This document shows positions 43,427-52,364 of a stretch of 64,000 bases of DNA, in pieces. The position numbers were made by a program, and so were the translations under genes. The first letter of the stretch is position 1, and each line of letters opens with the position of its first letter. Source of the stretch: an uncultured Oscillospiraceae bacterium (lineage in GTDB: Bacteria; Bacillota; Clostridia; Oscillospirales; Oscillospiraceae); NCBI GenBank assembly GCA_934591845.1, contig CAKTPO010000004.1:1-64000 (forward strand), in the 5' to 3' direction. The notes under the pieces were generated by a model that was given only the letters and a program-made list of their open reading frames with translations, was not told the DNA's origin and ran no database searches.

Positions 43427-44093
43427 ATGGAATATCCTCTGTATAGCGGCAAGCCGGATAGGCGGTGCAGCCGTAAAAGCTGCCAAACTTTCCCCGGCGC
43501 TTTGCCATGGGGGCCCCGCAGCGGGGGCAGCACTTCTGGGGCAGTCCCTCCGGTTCCCGGGCCAGCAGTTCAAAAACCTGCTGGTTCATTTTGCAGTCGT
43601 TCAGGGCCCGGTGGGCCCCAAAGGTGGAGAGACTGTAGTGTTCTGCCAGGGCCGTCAGGCGATAGCTGGGAAGTCCTGTCAGGCGGCAGCGGGCAAAGCG
43701 CAGGGTATCCACATAGTCGTTTCCCGGCACCTTGCCAAACCGGGTCTGGCAGTCCCGGACCAGGAATTTCAGGTCAAACCGTTCAATGTTGTGGCCAACC
43801 AGTACATCGTCTCCGAAAAACTTTAGAAATTCCGGCAAAATCTCCTCCATGGTCGGGGCATCTTTTACCATGTCATCGGTAATGTTGTTCACCTGGCTGG
43901 CTCCGTAGGGAATGGGCCGACCGGGATTTACCAATGTAGAAAAGCTGTCCACAATGGTTCCCTGCCGGACTTTTACAGCGGAAATCTCAATCACATCATC
44001 ACTGTTGCAGGAAATTCCCGTGGTTTCCAAATCAAACAGCACATAATCCGGCACATAGCAGTTCAGGCTTTTTCCCTGGGTGTAAGCAAGCAT
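43425..44093 (-). CDS. DnaQ-like 3'-5' exonuclease with zinc-ribbon tail
   Basis: 222 residues. DEDDh exonuclease: FDLETTG (Exo I, about 20-26), VGHNIERFD (Exo II) and HRALNDCKM (Exo III). The C-terminal CCPRCGAPM...CTAYPAC region is a topoisomerase-type zinc ribbon, suggesting nucleic-acid binding. It resembles the PolC/DnaQ proofreading domain but is a stand-alone protein; role in DNA repair or RNA trimming not determinable. Confidence 0.85.
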   Translation of the reverse strand: MLAYTQGKSLNCYVPDYVLFDLETTGISCNSDDVIEISAVKVRQGTIVDSFSTLVNPGRPIPYGASQVNNITDDMVKDAPTMEEILPEFLKFFGDDVLVGHNIERFDLKFLVRDCQTRFGKVPGNDYVDTLRFARCRLTGLPSYRLTALAEHYSLSTFGAHRALNDCKMNQQVFELLAREPEGLPQKCCPRCGAPMAKRRGKFGSFYGCTAYPACRYTEDIP

Positions 44094-44116
44094 TCTTTTC
44101 TCCCGTTCTCTTTTCC

Positions 44117-45232
44117 TCAGTTCTGTTTTGGTTCTTCAAAGGTCTCTGCCACTTTTCGAAGCAGCTCCCGGATGGGCAAATGCTGGGGGCAAATCTGCTC
44201 ACATTGGCCGCAGCCGACGCAGTCTGAGGCCTTGCCCGCCTCCCGGGTGTGGACCTCATAGTAAAATTCTCCGTTCCAGTCCTTTTTGACGTGGCTGGTG
44301 TTCATCACCGCAAACAAATCCGGAATGTGGATGTGCTGGGGGCAGCCATCTTCACAATACCGGCAGGCCGTACAGCCGATTTGTTCCATGTCCCGGAATA
44401 CCTGGCAGACCTGGGCGATGGCCTGCTGCTCGGTCTCATTGAGGGGTTTGAAATCCATCATATAGTCCGTATTGTCCCGGAGCTGCTCCAAAGAACTCAT
44501 GCCGGAGAGAACCATCTGGATATTCTCAAAACCCGCCGCAAAGCGAATGGCGTAGCTGGCGTAGCTGCCGCCATGGAGGTCATCCAGAATTTTTGCCGCT
44601 TTCTCCGGCAGTTGGGTCAGGCGGCCACCCTTGACCGGCTCCATGACCAGCACCGGTTTTCCAAGTCTTTGGCAGACCTCGTAGCAAGCCCGGCTCTGAA
44701 TAGCCGCATCCTCATAATCCAAGTAGTTGAATTGCAGCTGCACCACCTCGATTTGAGGGTATTCCGTTAGAATTTCCTCCAGGAAAGCCGCCGTATCATG
44801 GAAGGAAATACCCACGTGCTTTACAAGGCCCTCCTCTTTCAGTTGAAAGGCCGTTTCGTAGGCCCGACAATCCCGGTAGTGGGCGTAATTCTCCCGACAC
44901 TGGGAGTGCATCAGGTAAATATCAAAGTATTCAACGCCGCAGTCCTGCAATTGCTGGGTAAACAATGGGCGAATATCCGCCTCGGTTTCAAAACAGCCGC
45001 CGGATAGCTTGTTGGTGAGAATATATTGGTCTCTTGAATAGCGGCTGGTCAGGCACTGCCGCAGATAGGACTCTGCTTTGCCCTCCAAATAGGGCCGTGC
45101 TACATCAAAGTAGCGAAAGCCCCGCTGCAAAAACAGGTCCACCATTTCCTTGGTCTGCGGCACATCCACCTGGCCGTCTTTCTGGGGCAGGCGCATAAAG
45201 CCGAAGCCCAGTTTTTTATGTTGTGTGATCAC
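44117..45232 (-). CDS. Aldo/keto reductase with C-terminal 4Fe-4S domain
   Basis: 371 residues, starting at GTG (45232) 7 bases after GGGGAG. The AKR barrel (1-280) shows the Asp/Tyr/Lys/His set in FDVARPYLEG, ILTNKL and IYLMHSQ. The tail has two cysteine clusters, CTACRYCEDGCP (about 290) and CVGCGQCEQICP (about 342), as in ferredoxins. Such fused AKRs are common in anaerobes; physiological substrate unknown. Confidence 0.88.
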   Translation of the reverse strand: MITQHKKLGFGFMRLPQKDGQVDVPQTKEMVDLFLQRGFRYFDVARPYLEGKAESYLRQCLTSRYSRDQYILTNKLSGGCFETEADIRPLFTQQLQDCGVEYFDIYLMHSQCRENYAHYRDCRAYETAFQLKEEGLVKHVGISFHDTAAFLEEILTEYPQIEVVQLQFNYLDYEDAAIQSRACYEVCQRLGKPVLVMEPVKGGRLTQLPEKAAKILDDLHGGSYASYAIRFAAGFENIQMVLSGMSSLEQLRDNTDYMMDFKPLNETEQQAIAQVCQVFRDMEQIGCTACRYCEDGCPQHIHIPDLFAVMNTSHVKKDWNGEFYYEVHTREAGKASDCVGCGQCEQICPQHLPIRELLRKVAETFEEPKQN

Positions 45233-45246
45233 CGTTCTCTCCCCTT

Positions 45247-45507
45247 TCAGTCTTTCTTTCGTGCCAGTTCTAAAATTTCGCCCATTTTAGAGCAAATTTC
45301 CCCGTAATTCTCCCGTCTGTGGGGCTTTAAGCACCGGGAGCAATCCTTGATCCCCTTGTCTGTATAGGTAAAGCTGCCGCCGCACTTGTCTCCCAGGGCA
45401 TACAGTGGGCAGTAGCAAAACAGGCAGCTGAAGGTCTCCGGGTCAGCCGCCTGGTGGCAGGGGTAATACTCGCATTCCCGGTTCTGGAAAAAATCATAGT
45501 GGCTCAT
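45247..45507 (-). CDS. Small cysteine-rich domain protein
   Basis: 86 residues with eight or more cysteines (CEYYPCHQAADPETFSCLFC, CYCPLY, CGGSF, CSRCLKPH). It matches the cysteine-rich small domain family, probably metal-binding; function unknown. It starts within the stop codon of the upstream pseudouridine synthase (ATGA) and precedes the aldo/keto reductase by 14 bases, so the three genes likely form an operon. Confidence 0.78.
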   Translation of the reverse strand: MSHYDFFQNRECEYYPCHQAADPETFSCLFCYCPLYALGDKCGGSFTYTDKGIKDCSRCLKPHRRENYGEICSKMGEILELARKKD

Positions 45508-46154
45508 AAATTCTTCTCTCTCCCGTTCATCATCCAGGGGCCGTTTCCGGGCGGCTCCTTTGTAAATTCCATCGGTTCGCCCTTTGACGGGTGTACAAAC
45601 CCCAGGCGGTAGGACCACAGGGCTATTTCGCAGGGGTCATTCCGCTCCGAATACTTTCGCTCCCCGTACAGGGGCATTCCCCGGGAGGCAAACTGGACCC
45701 GGATTTGGTGGGTTCTTCCGGTATGCAGCCGCACCAGGACCTTGGCCCGGTCCGCTTCCGCCACCAGCACCTCATAATCCAGCACCGCCTCCTGAATGCC
45801 CTTTCCCGGTTCTTTGGAAACGAAGGTCATTCTGCGGGCCTTGTCCCGGCCCAAAAGGTCCCGAAAGGTCCCCTTTGACTCCGGCGGCAAGCCATGGACC
45901 ACCGCCAGATACTCTTTTTTGAATTCTCCCTCCCGGATCTGGCGGGAAAGTGCCGAAGCAGCTTCCGGATTTCTTGCCAGCACCATCAGTCCGCTGACCA
46001 CCCGGTCCAGCCGATGCACCGTCCGCACATCCGCCTTTGGGTCTCCCAACTCCTGCCGTAAAAGCTCTGGCAGTCCCCCAGGCTCATCGGTAGAAAGCAC
46101 CCGGGGCGGCTTTACACAGACCAGAATGTCCCGGTCCTGATAGAGAATTTCCAT
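45504..46154 (-). CDS. RluA-family pseudouridine synthase
   Basis: 216 residues. Catalytic Asp in VHRLDRVVSGLMVLAR; further motif TGRTHQIRVQFASRGMPLYG. No S4 domain, so similar in size to RluA/TruC. Which rRNA or tRNA uridine it modifies cannot be told. The ATG at 46154 follows GAGGTG. Long in-frame sequence upstream (to 46427) overlaps the symporter gene and is not used. Confidence 0.92.
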   Translation of the reverse strand: MEILYQDRDILVCVKPPRVLSTDEPGGLPELLRQELGDPKADVRTVHRLDRVVSGLMVLARNPEAASALSRQIREGEFKKEYLAVVHGLPPESKGTFRDLLGRDKARRMTFVSKEPGKGIQEAVLDYEVLVAEADRAKVLVRLHTGRTHQIRVQFASRGMPLYGERKYSERNDPCEIALWSYRLGFVHPSKGEPMEFTKEPPGNGPWMMNGREKNL

Positions 46155-46171
46155 AACACCACCTCGTTCCC

Positions 46172-47536
46172 TTATTTTATCAAAGGCGCAGCCGGATTGC
46201 AAGGAGGACTTTTCCGGGCCAGGCGGCGCAATTCCGGACTCAGGGCCACGAGGGCCACCAGATTGGGAATAGCCATCAGGCCGTTGATAATTTCTGCCAG
46301 AAGCCATAGAATTTCCGTCCGCAATACCGCACCCAGAACCACACCGGCCATTTGCAGCCACACAAAGCGTTTCCAGAAGTTGGGTCCAAATAGAAACTGG
46401 CCGCATCTTGCCCCGTAAAGCCCCCAACCCAAGACCGTGGCAAAGGCGAAAACCCCTAGGTACACCGTAAGAAGCCCCGCTGCCCAGCTGCCACAGGTAT
46501 TCTGGAACACATTGGCCGCCAGTGCCGCCCCCAGATCCTCACCGTAGGGAATGGGGATGCCGCTGGTAAGCACTGCCAGTGCCGTCAAGGAGCAAATCAC
46601 CAGAGTGTCCACAAACACTTCAATCAGCCCCAGCATTCCCAGCTCCACAGGACTTCCGGCATCTGCCCCGGCATAGGCCATGGAGGCCGTACCCATGCCC
46701 GCCTCATTGGTAAAAATTCCCCGGGCGCACCCGGTTCGGAGGCTGCGGAAAAAAGAGCCAATGCAGCCGCCGGTAACCGCCCTAGGGTTCCAGGCCCCCA
46801 GGACAATGGCCCGGAGTGCCTGGGGAATGGCCTCCCGGCAACGCAGCAGCACCACAAGGCACAGCCCCACATACCCCGCCGCTGCCCAGGGGACAAATTT
46901 TTCCACTGCCCTGCCAATACCCTCAGCCCCGCCGGAGAGTACCGCCCCAATTCCCGCCGCCAGCACGACCCCCAGGGCCAGATTGCTCCAAATGCGTTCC
47001 TGACAGCCCCAGGAAGACAACAGGCTGTTGAATGCCCCCACCACCGCATTGATTTGAGTAGCGTTTCCCACTCCAAAGGCGGCGATCAGCCCAAAGGCGC
47101 AATAGAATACCGCCAAAAAGTGTAGCCTGGGAGAAAGCCCCCGGGTGATCATATACATGGGGCCGCCCCAGGTTTCCCCTGCCTGGGTCACGGCATATCG
47201 GCGGGCCAGGGTCACCTCCCCGAACTTGGTACCCATGCCCAGGAATCCGCAGACCCACATCCAGAAAATGGCCCCAGGGCCACCCAGACAGATGGCACCG
47301 GCCACCCCCACAATATTCCCGGTACCCACCGTTGCTGCCAAAGCGGTACAAAGGGCCTGAAAGGCTGTGACCCCCTCCCCCCGGCGGCTGGTTTTCAGCA
47401 GGGAAAAGGCCTTGGGGAGCAGCCGCAGCTGGGGAAATCCGGCGCAAACCGACAGATACGCCCCGGCTCCCACCAGCAGCACCAGCATTGGCCCACCCCA
47501 CAGAGCCTCGTAAACACGTTGCAGGAATAACAGCAT
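46172..47536 (-). CDS. Sodium:alanine symporter family protein (AGCS)
   Basis: 454 residues with about ten membrane segments. Imports alanine or glycine with Na+. Hallmark segments: ATVGTGNIVGVAGAICLGGP (about 69-88), GPMYMITRGL and GMGTASMAYAGAD. The ATG at 47536 has GGGGAGG upstream. Followed 17 bases later by the pseudouridine synthase gene. Confidence 0.93.
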   Translation of the reverse strand: MLLFLQRVYEALWGGPMLVLLVGAGAYLSVCAGFPQLRLLPKAFSLLKTSRRGEGVTAFQALCTALAATVGTGNIVGVAGAICLGGPGAIFWMWVCGFLGMGTKFGEVTLARRYAVTQAGETWGGPMYMITRGLSPRLHFLAVFYCAFGLIAAFGVGNATQINAVVGAFNSLLSSWGCQERIWSNLALGVVLAAGIGAVLSGGAEGIGRAVEKFVPWAAAGYVGLCLVVLLRCREAIPQALRAIVLGAWNPRAVTGGCIGSFFRSLRTGCARGIFTNEAGMGTASMAYAGADAGSPVELGMLGLIEVFVDTLVICSLTALAVLTSGIPIPYGEDLGAALAANVFQNTCGSWAAGLLTVYLGVFAFATVLGWGLYGARCGQFLFGPNFWKRFVWLQMAGVVLGAVLRTEILWLLAEIINGLMAIPNLVALVALSPELRRLARKSPPCNPAAPLIK

Positions 47537-47579
47537 GGTTCCTCCCCAAACTCCCGATGTTGGCAAAAATAGCATTTTC

Positions 47580-47616
47580 AAAAGAAAAGCAGCCGCTATT
47601 TTCCTAGCAGCTGCTT
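47580..47616 (-). terminator. Terminator of truA/ArsC-like operon
   Basis: AGCAGC-x-GCTA stem (47589-47616) with a GGAAAA loop, followed on the minus strand by TTTTCTTTT. Confidence 0.85.
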
Positions 47617-47634
47617 TTGTAACGGATTTTTTGT

Positions 47635-47976
47635 TTATTCCCAGGTGGCCCAGATTTCCGGGCAGTAGCCAACGGTTGCCTTGTTTCCGTTGCGCACCAC
47701 CGGGGTTTTCATCAGTAGGGGTTCCTCAAAAACCTTGTCCTCTTTGGTGCGGGCATCGGACATGTATTTCATGTTGGTGACCTCCTGGGATTTATTCTCC
47801 CAGTCGATGAGGTTGTCAATGCCGCCCACGGCTCTCAGCACGCTGTCAAACTCTCTGCCGGACATGCCGTAGCGTTTTAAGTCAATGGACTGAAAGGAGA
47901 TTCGACGCTCCTTAAAATACCGCTCCGCCTTTTTGGTGTCGAAGCATTTGCTTTTTCCAAATATCTGGATGTTCAA
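47635..47976 (-). CDS. ArsC/Spx-family thioredoxin-fold protein
   Basis: 113 residues, starting at TTG (47976) with GGAGGT 6 bases upstream; the TTG overlaps the truA stop codon by 2 bases. One N-terminal cysteine (KSKCFDTKKAERYF) in the arsenate-reductase-like fold and a conserved KTPVVRNG loop. Not a typical Spx (no CxxC). True arsenate reduction is unproven; YffB-like proteins of this family have unclear function. Confidence 0.85.
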   Translation of the reverse strand: MNIQIFGKSKCFDTKKAERYFKERRISFQSIDLKRYGMSGREFDSVLRAVGGIDNLIDWENKSQEVTNMKYMSDARTKEDKVFEEPLLMKTPVVRNGNKATVGYCPEIWATWE

Positions 47977-48704
47977 TAGGTTACCTCCATCAGACAAAGG
48001 CCCTGGGGCGGGGCCAGAAAACCGGCTTTCTCCCGCTTTTGGCCAAACAGGCTGTCGAGGTTCTCTCCCCGCTGGCCGGTACCGACCTCTACCAGGGTCC
48101 CCACCAGGATCCGCACCATGTTCTGCAAAAAGCCGTTGCCCGTAACGGCAATTTGCAGTTCCTGGCCCTGGCGGGTCAGGCTGATACTGTCAATGCGGCG
48201 GACGGTGGATTTTTTCATTTTGCTGTTCCCGCAAAAGCAGGAAAAATCATGGGTTCCCACCAGGCACTGGGCAGCCCGGTCCATGGCTTCCACATCCAGC
48301 TCCTCCGGCAAGACCCACAGGTATCTGCGTTCAAAAACACAGGGAGCCTCACTGTTCCAGATGCGGTAGCGATAGGTTTTTCCCGTGGCGTTGAGTCGGG
48401 CGTGAAACCTGGGGGATGCCTCCTGGCAGGAATATATGCCGATGTCCTCCGGCAGATACCTGCGAAGTTCATGCAGGATCTCATCCCGGGGCATGGGGCT
48501 TTCGCAGTGAAAATTGGCGATTTGGTGGGCTGCATGAACCCCGGCATCGGTACGGCCACTGCCACTGACGGTAATAGGTTCCTGCAAAATACGGCTCAGT
48601 GCCGTTTCCAGCTTCCCCTGAATGGTTCCTTCCACCCCGGGCAGCCGCTGCCAGCCCCGGTAACGGGTGCCGTCATAGCAAATATCCAGGCGCAGATTAC
48701 GCAT
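47973..48704 (-). CDS. truA: tRNA pseudouridine synthase A
   Basis: 243 residues. Modifies U38-40 of tRNAs. Catalytic Asp in SGSGRTDAGVHA (about 50); YDGTRYRGWQ near the start. The ATG at 48704 follows GGAGGA; it overlaps the preceding 38-residue gene by 8 bases and is coupled to the ArsC-like gene downstream. Confidence 0.96.
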   Translation of the reverse strand: MRNLRLDICYDGTRYRGWQRLPGVEGTIQGKLETALSRILQEPITVSGSGRTDAGVHAAHQIANFHCESPMPRDEILHELRRYLPEDIGIYSCQEASPRFHARLNATGKTYRYRIWNSEAPCVFERRYLWVLPEELDVEAMDRAAQCLVGTHDFSCFCGNSKMKKSTVRRIDSISLTRQGQELQIAVTGNGFLQNMVRILVGTLVEVGTGQRGENLDSLFGQKREKAGFLAPPQGLCLMEVTY

Positions 48705-48813
48705 AGTCCTCCAGTTCCTCCCTGGCTTCCCGCTCGCTGTCTGCGGAAAACAGGAATCTTCCTCTTTCGTCATAAACCTGAACATGTCCGTGGACATAAC
48801 GCATGGAATACAT
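48697..48813 (-). CDS. 38-residue conserved-looking small protein upstream of truA
   Basis: MYSMRYVHGHVQVYDERGRF followed by LFSADSEREAREELEDYA. AAGGAG lies 11 bases before the ATG and the stop overlaps the truA start by 8 bases, so truA is likely coupled to its translation. A beta-strand pattern with an acidic helix; no family assigned. Confidence 0.65.
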   Translation of the reverse strand: MYSMRYVHGHVQVYDERGRFLFSADSEREAREELEDYA

Positions 48814-48880
48814 GGCCGTCACCGCTCCTTTGTTTTGGTGCGGTCAGTATCTCATACATGTGGTCCAATAAAACGGACAT

Positions 48881-49807
48881 TTACTTCTTTTCCACCTGCC
48901 GATCCATCCAGTTGGAGGTGAATTCGTAGATTTCCTGCCGATTGATCTCGTTCAAAATCTCATGGCGACCCAAGGGGAAGATGCGTTTTTCCACATCTTT
49001 CATACCGGCCTTCCTAAATTCCTCTGCGGCCCGTAGAACGCCCTTTCCGTAAGCACCAACCGGGTCGTCACCGCCGGCAATGAACAGCACCGGCAAATCC
49101 TTGTTCATTTTTGCCAGATTTTCTTTCCGCTCAATAAACTGGATACCGGTAAGCATATCCCGCAACAGACCCGTGGTTGCCATAAAGCCGCAGCTGGGGT
49201 GGGCAATGTAGGCATCCACTTCCTTGGCATCTCTCGTCAACCAGTCGTATTCCGTTCTGGGATGCTCTACCCGCTTGTTGTAGCCGCCGAACACCAGGTT
49301 TTGCAGGGTTTCACTGGGGGTCTTCTCCCCCACCTTTTTGCAGGCCAGGGCGCAGATGCCAATGGCCCCCGGCAGCATGGCCCGGGGCTGCCAGCCGGTG
49401 CCGCAAATCACCGCGGCGGTAATGCCGCTGTCCGGGTAAACCTGTAAAATGGTCCGGGCCATAAAAGAACCCATGGAGTGGCCAAAGAGGATGTAGGGAA
49501 TCTGGGGGTACTCCCCCTTTGTTTTCCGCAGAAGGCTATAGCTATCGCTGACAGCCGTAAACCAGCCGCCCTCAAAATAGCCCTGGGTACCCTGTTCGCC
49601 CACAGACTGGCCGTGGCCCATATGGTCCTCTGCCACCACCACATAGCCCAGGCTATTGAGGTAGTTTGCAAAGTCATCATACCGCTCTATATACTCCGCA
49701 ATGCCGTGGACAATCTGCACCACCGCCTTGGGTTGCCCCTCCGGTGTCCACCGGCAGCAGTGCAGGCTTCCAATGCCGTTGGAGGGGATCGTAAACTCAG
49801 TACGCAT
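48881..49807 (-). CDS. Alpha/beta hydrolase (monoacylglycerol lipase-like)
   Basis: 308 residues, serine aminopeptidase S33/Hydrolase_4 fold. Nucleophile Ser in LFGHSMGSFMA, oxyanion HGIAEYIERY, Asp in FIAGGDDPVG, His in LGRHEILNE. Probably a lysophospholipase or monoacylglycerol lipase. It starts 5 bases after the metal-binding protein gene, whose end provides its AAAGGAG site, so the two are cotranscribed. Confidence 0.9.
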   Translation of the reverse strand: MRTEFTIPSNGIGSLHCCRWTPEGQPKAVVQIVHGIAEYIERYDDFANYLNSLGYVVVAEDHMGHGQSVGEQGTQGYFEGGWFTAVSDSYSLLRKTKGEYPQIPYILFGHSMGSFMARTILQVYPDSGITAAVICGTGWQPRAMLPGAIGICALACKKVGEKTPSETLQNLVFGGYNKRVEHPRTEYDWLTRDAKEVDAYIAHPSCGFMATTGLLRDMLTGIQFIERKENLAKMNKDLPVLFIAGGDDPVGAYGKGVLRAAEEFRKAGMKDVEKRIFPLGRHEILNEINRQEIYEFTSNWMDRQVEKK

Positions 49808-49811
49808 AAGC

Positions 49812-50009
49812 TTACTCCTTTACCTGATAGCCCGCGTCTGTAATGGCCTTTTCATAAGCTTCCCGACCGGCGTTTCCACGGACGGTCACGGTCTTTTCCT
49901 GCAAATTCACCTCTGCACCGGTGGTTTCCGCCACGGCCAGACAGGCTTTTTCCACCCGGGCCGCACAGTGCTTGCACATCATACCTTCTACATGAATAAC
50001 AATTTCCAT
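49812..50009 (-). CDS. Heavy-metal-associated domain protein (CopZ-like)
   Basis: 65 residues, a single HMA domain with the metal site MMCKHCAARVEKA. CopZ-type proteins carry Cu(I) to a P-type exporter; no CopA or CsoR gene is nearby. AGGAGG precedes the ATG. A metal other than copper is possible. Confidence 0.88.
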   Translation of the reverse strand: MEIVIHVEGMMCKHCAARVEKACLAVAETTGAEVNLQEKTVTVRGNAGREAYEKAITDAGYQVKE

Positions 50010-50078
50010 TGCTGATTCCTCCTGACTCCGGCTGACCGGATTTCCAATTTATGCCGCGGGCAGCGTCACAAAAAAGGA

Positions 50079-50107
50079 TTGACACCTTTCCCGCCGTATG
50101 GTACTAT
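50079..50107 (+). promoter_or_regulatory. Promoter of the DegV gene
   Basis: TTGACA (50079-50084), 17 bases, TACTAT (50102-50107). The -10 box lies inside a perfect inverted repeat. Confidence 0.75.
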
Positions 50108-50116
50108 TTTACCATA
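50097..50116. promoter_or_regulatory. Palindromic operator over the -10 box
   Basis: TATGGTA-N6-TACCATA, perfect 7-bp arms. Binding here would block the promoter of the DegV gene 90 bases downstream. The regulator is not identifiable. Confidence 0.6.
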
Positions 50117-50204
50117 TGTTTGAAAGAAAACAAGGGGGACTTTCCGTTCTTCTATGGGATAACAATGTTAAATCTATGTAAATTTTTGTGAGAAAGGATT
50201 CCGT

Positions 50205-51044
50205 ATGAACATCAAAATCACCTCTGACAGCACCTGTGATCTGCCCGCTTCCGTACTGGAACAATACCATATTGATCTGGTTCCTCTGATCGTTATGAAA
50301 GAGGATGAGGAGTTTTTAGACAATGTGACCATTACCCCCGGGGATATTTTCGCCCATGTGGAGAACGGCGGGGCACTTTGCTCCACCGCCGCCAGAAGTG
50401 TGGCCGTATATCAGGAGCTGTTTTCCAAGTTTGCGGAATATGACGGCGTTCTGCACATCAGCCTGGGCTCCGGCTTTTCTTCCAGCTTCCAGAACGCCTA
50501 CCTGGCCGCCCAGAGTTTTTCCAATGTCCGGGTTGTAGACTCCCAGAGCCTCAGCAGCGGCCACGGTCTCATGGTTCTGAAAGCCGCGCAGCTTTCCCAG
50601 GAGGGTATGGAACTGGACGACATTCTGGAAGAACTGGAAACCTACCGTTCCAAAATTGACATCAGCTTCGTGCTGGACCGGCTGGACTATATGGCCAAGG
50701 GTGGCCGCTGCTCCACTGCCACGGCCCTGGGGGCAAACCTACTGAATCTGAAGCCCTGCATTGAACTGCGGGATGGTAAAATGAGCGTGGGTAAAAAATA
50801 CCGGGGTCACTTTGACAAGTGCCTGACCCACTACATTCAGGACAAACTGGCCCAGCAGGACGATATTGACCACAGCGTGCTCCTCCTGACCCACACCCAG
50901 GTGGATGACCAGATCATCGCTGCCGTTCAGGAGGCCATTGCTCAGTTTGCGCCCTTTGCCACGGTTTACGAGGCAGAAGCCGGGTGTACTGTTTCCTGCC
51001 ACTGCGGCCCCAATACCCTGGGCATTATCTTTGCCCGGGTCTGA
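50205..51044 (+). CDS. DegV family protein
   Basis: 279 residues. Binds a fatty acid; in Firmicutes these proteins (FakB) present fatty acids to the kinase FakA. Motifs ITSDSTCDLPASVLEQYHID at the start, TSxx-like STAARSV and RVVDSQSLSSGHGLMV. AGAAAGGA ribosome site. No fakA nearby. An operator overlaps its promoter. Confidence 0.92.
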   Translation: MNIKITSDSTCDLPASVLEQYHIDLVPLIVMKEDEEFLDNVTITPGDIFAHVENGGALCSTAARSVAVYQELFSKFAEYDGVLHISLGSGFSSSFQNAYLAAQSFSNVRVVDSQSLSSGHGLMVLKAAQLSQEGMELDDILEELETYRSKIDISFVLDRLDYMAKGGRCSTATALGANLLNLKPCIELRDGKMSVGKKYRGHFDKCLTHYIQDKLAQQDDIDHSVLLLTHTQVDDQIIAAVQEAIAQFAPFATVYEAEAGCTVSCHCGPNTLGIIFARV

Positions 51045-51097
51045 TTGTTTTTTCGGCCACCGGAGCTGCTTCCGGTGGCTTTTTTGGGGAGAATACC

Positions 51098-52345
51098 ATG
51101 AATGAACATCTTTTATTGGACCTTGCCACGGATCTAGCCTATGAGATCGCCCTCAGCGGCGGGGAGACCTACCGGGTGGAGGAAACCGTTAAGCACATTC
51201 TCCGTGCTTACGGACTGGCCCCGGAGGTAGCGGCATTGCCCAATTACCTGATCGTCAGTGTGCTGTCTGAAACCGGGGAGCCCATTACCCGTATGCGGAT
51301 GATCGGTACCCACGGCAATAACTTTGATGCCGTAGAACGGCTGAACGCCCTGAGCCGCACCATTTGCAATACCCGACCCAAACCGGAGAAGGCTCTGGAA
51401 ATGCTGGATAAAACCAAGGCCTCCGTACAGTATTACAGCCTTCCCATGAGCTTATTGGGCCATTTTCTGGGGGCCGCCGGTTTTGGACTGCTCTTTGGGT
51501 GCAGTGCCGGTGATGCGCTATTGGCAGGACTTTGCGGCATCCTCATAGCCTTTGCCACCCGGTTTACAAGTCTTGTAAACGCCAACCCCATTTTCAGCAC
51601 CCTGGCTTCCTCCTTTCTCATGTCCCTGGCGGCTTACGGCATGAATGCCCTGGGATGGGTGGGAAATTCCGATACGGTGATCATCGGCGGCATGATGATC
51701 CTGGTGCCGGGGCTGGTATTTACCAACGCCCTGCGGGATATGATTTACGGAGACATCAACTCCGGTATCAACAAATGTGTGCAGGTGCTGCTGATTGCAG
51801 GCTCCATGGCCTTAGGCTCCGCCGGGGCCAGAAACCTGATCGTCCGGCTGGTAGGTCTGCCGTCAGTAACGCCCCCTATGGACTATGGGCTTTTCATGCT
51901 GTGTATTGCGTCTTTTCTGGGCTGCGTTGGTTTTTCCATTTTGTTCAATATCCACGGCCCCGGTATGTTCCTGTGCGCCCTGGGGGGTATTGCCTCCTAT
52001 GCCACCTACTATCTGGCCCACAAGTGGGGGCTTTCCCCGGACAGTGCCATTTTCCTGGGTACCATGTTCTCGGCACTTTACTCGGAAATCATGGCCCGGA
52101 TTCGGAAATACCCCACCATTTGCTACCTGGTGGTGTCCATTATCCCCCTGATTCCCGGGGCCAGTCTCTACTACACCATGGTCTACGCCACCGACCGGGC
52201 CATGGACCACTTTGTGACCCAGGGGCTTCTCACCGCCCAGACCGCCGGGATCATGGCGGCCAGCATCATTCTGGTATCCAGCCTGGTCAAAATCTACTAC
52301 GGCCAAAAGGCCGCCCGCCTCAAGAAAAATGCCTCCCCAAAATAA
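51098..52345 (+). CDS. Threonine/serine exporter family protein, fused ThrE
   Basis: 415 residues combining the two ThrE domains that are often separate: an N-terminal soluble-plus-membrane half (ETYRVEETVKHIL, about 24-36) and a C-terminal membrane half, about ten membrane segments in all. GGGGAG lies 7 bases before the ATG. 53 bases after DegV, possibly cotranscribed. Substrate by family only. Confidence 0.88.
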   Translation: MNEHLLLDLATDLAYEIALSGGETYRVEETVKHILRAYGLAPEVAALPNYLIVSVLSETGEPITRMRMIGTHGNNFDAVERLNALSRTICNTRPKPEKALEMLDKTKASVQYYSLPMSLLGHFLGAAGFGLLFGCSAGDALLAGLCGILIAFATRFTSLVNANPIFSTLASSFLMSLAAYGMNALGWVGNSDTVIIGGMMILVPGLVFTNALRDMIYGDINSGINKCVQVLLIAGSMALGSAGARNLIVRLVGLPSVTPPMDYGLFMLCIASFLGCVGFSILFNIHGPGMFLCALGGIASYATYYLAHKWGLSPDSAIFLGTMFSALYSEIMARIRKYPTICYLVVSIIPLIPGASLYYTMVYATDRAMDHFVTQGLLTAQTAGIMAASIILVSSLVKIYYGQKAARLKKNASPK

Positions 52346-52361
52346 GGGGAGGCATCTGGCG
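52329..52361 (+). terminator. Terminator of the DegV-ThrE transcript
   Basis: Perfect 10-bp stem (ATGCCTCCCC / GGGGAGGCAT) that includes the ThrE stop codon in its loop, followed by CTGGCGTTTTT. Confidence 0.7.
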
Positions 52362-52364
52362 TTT

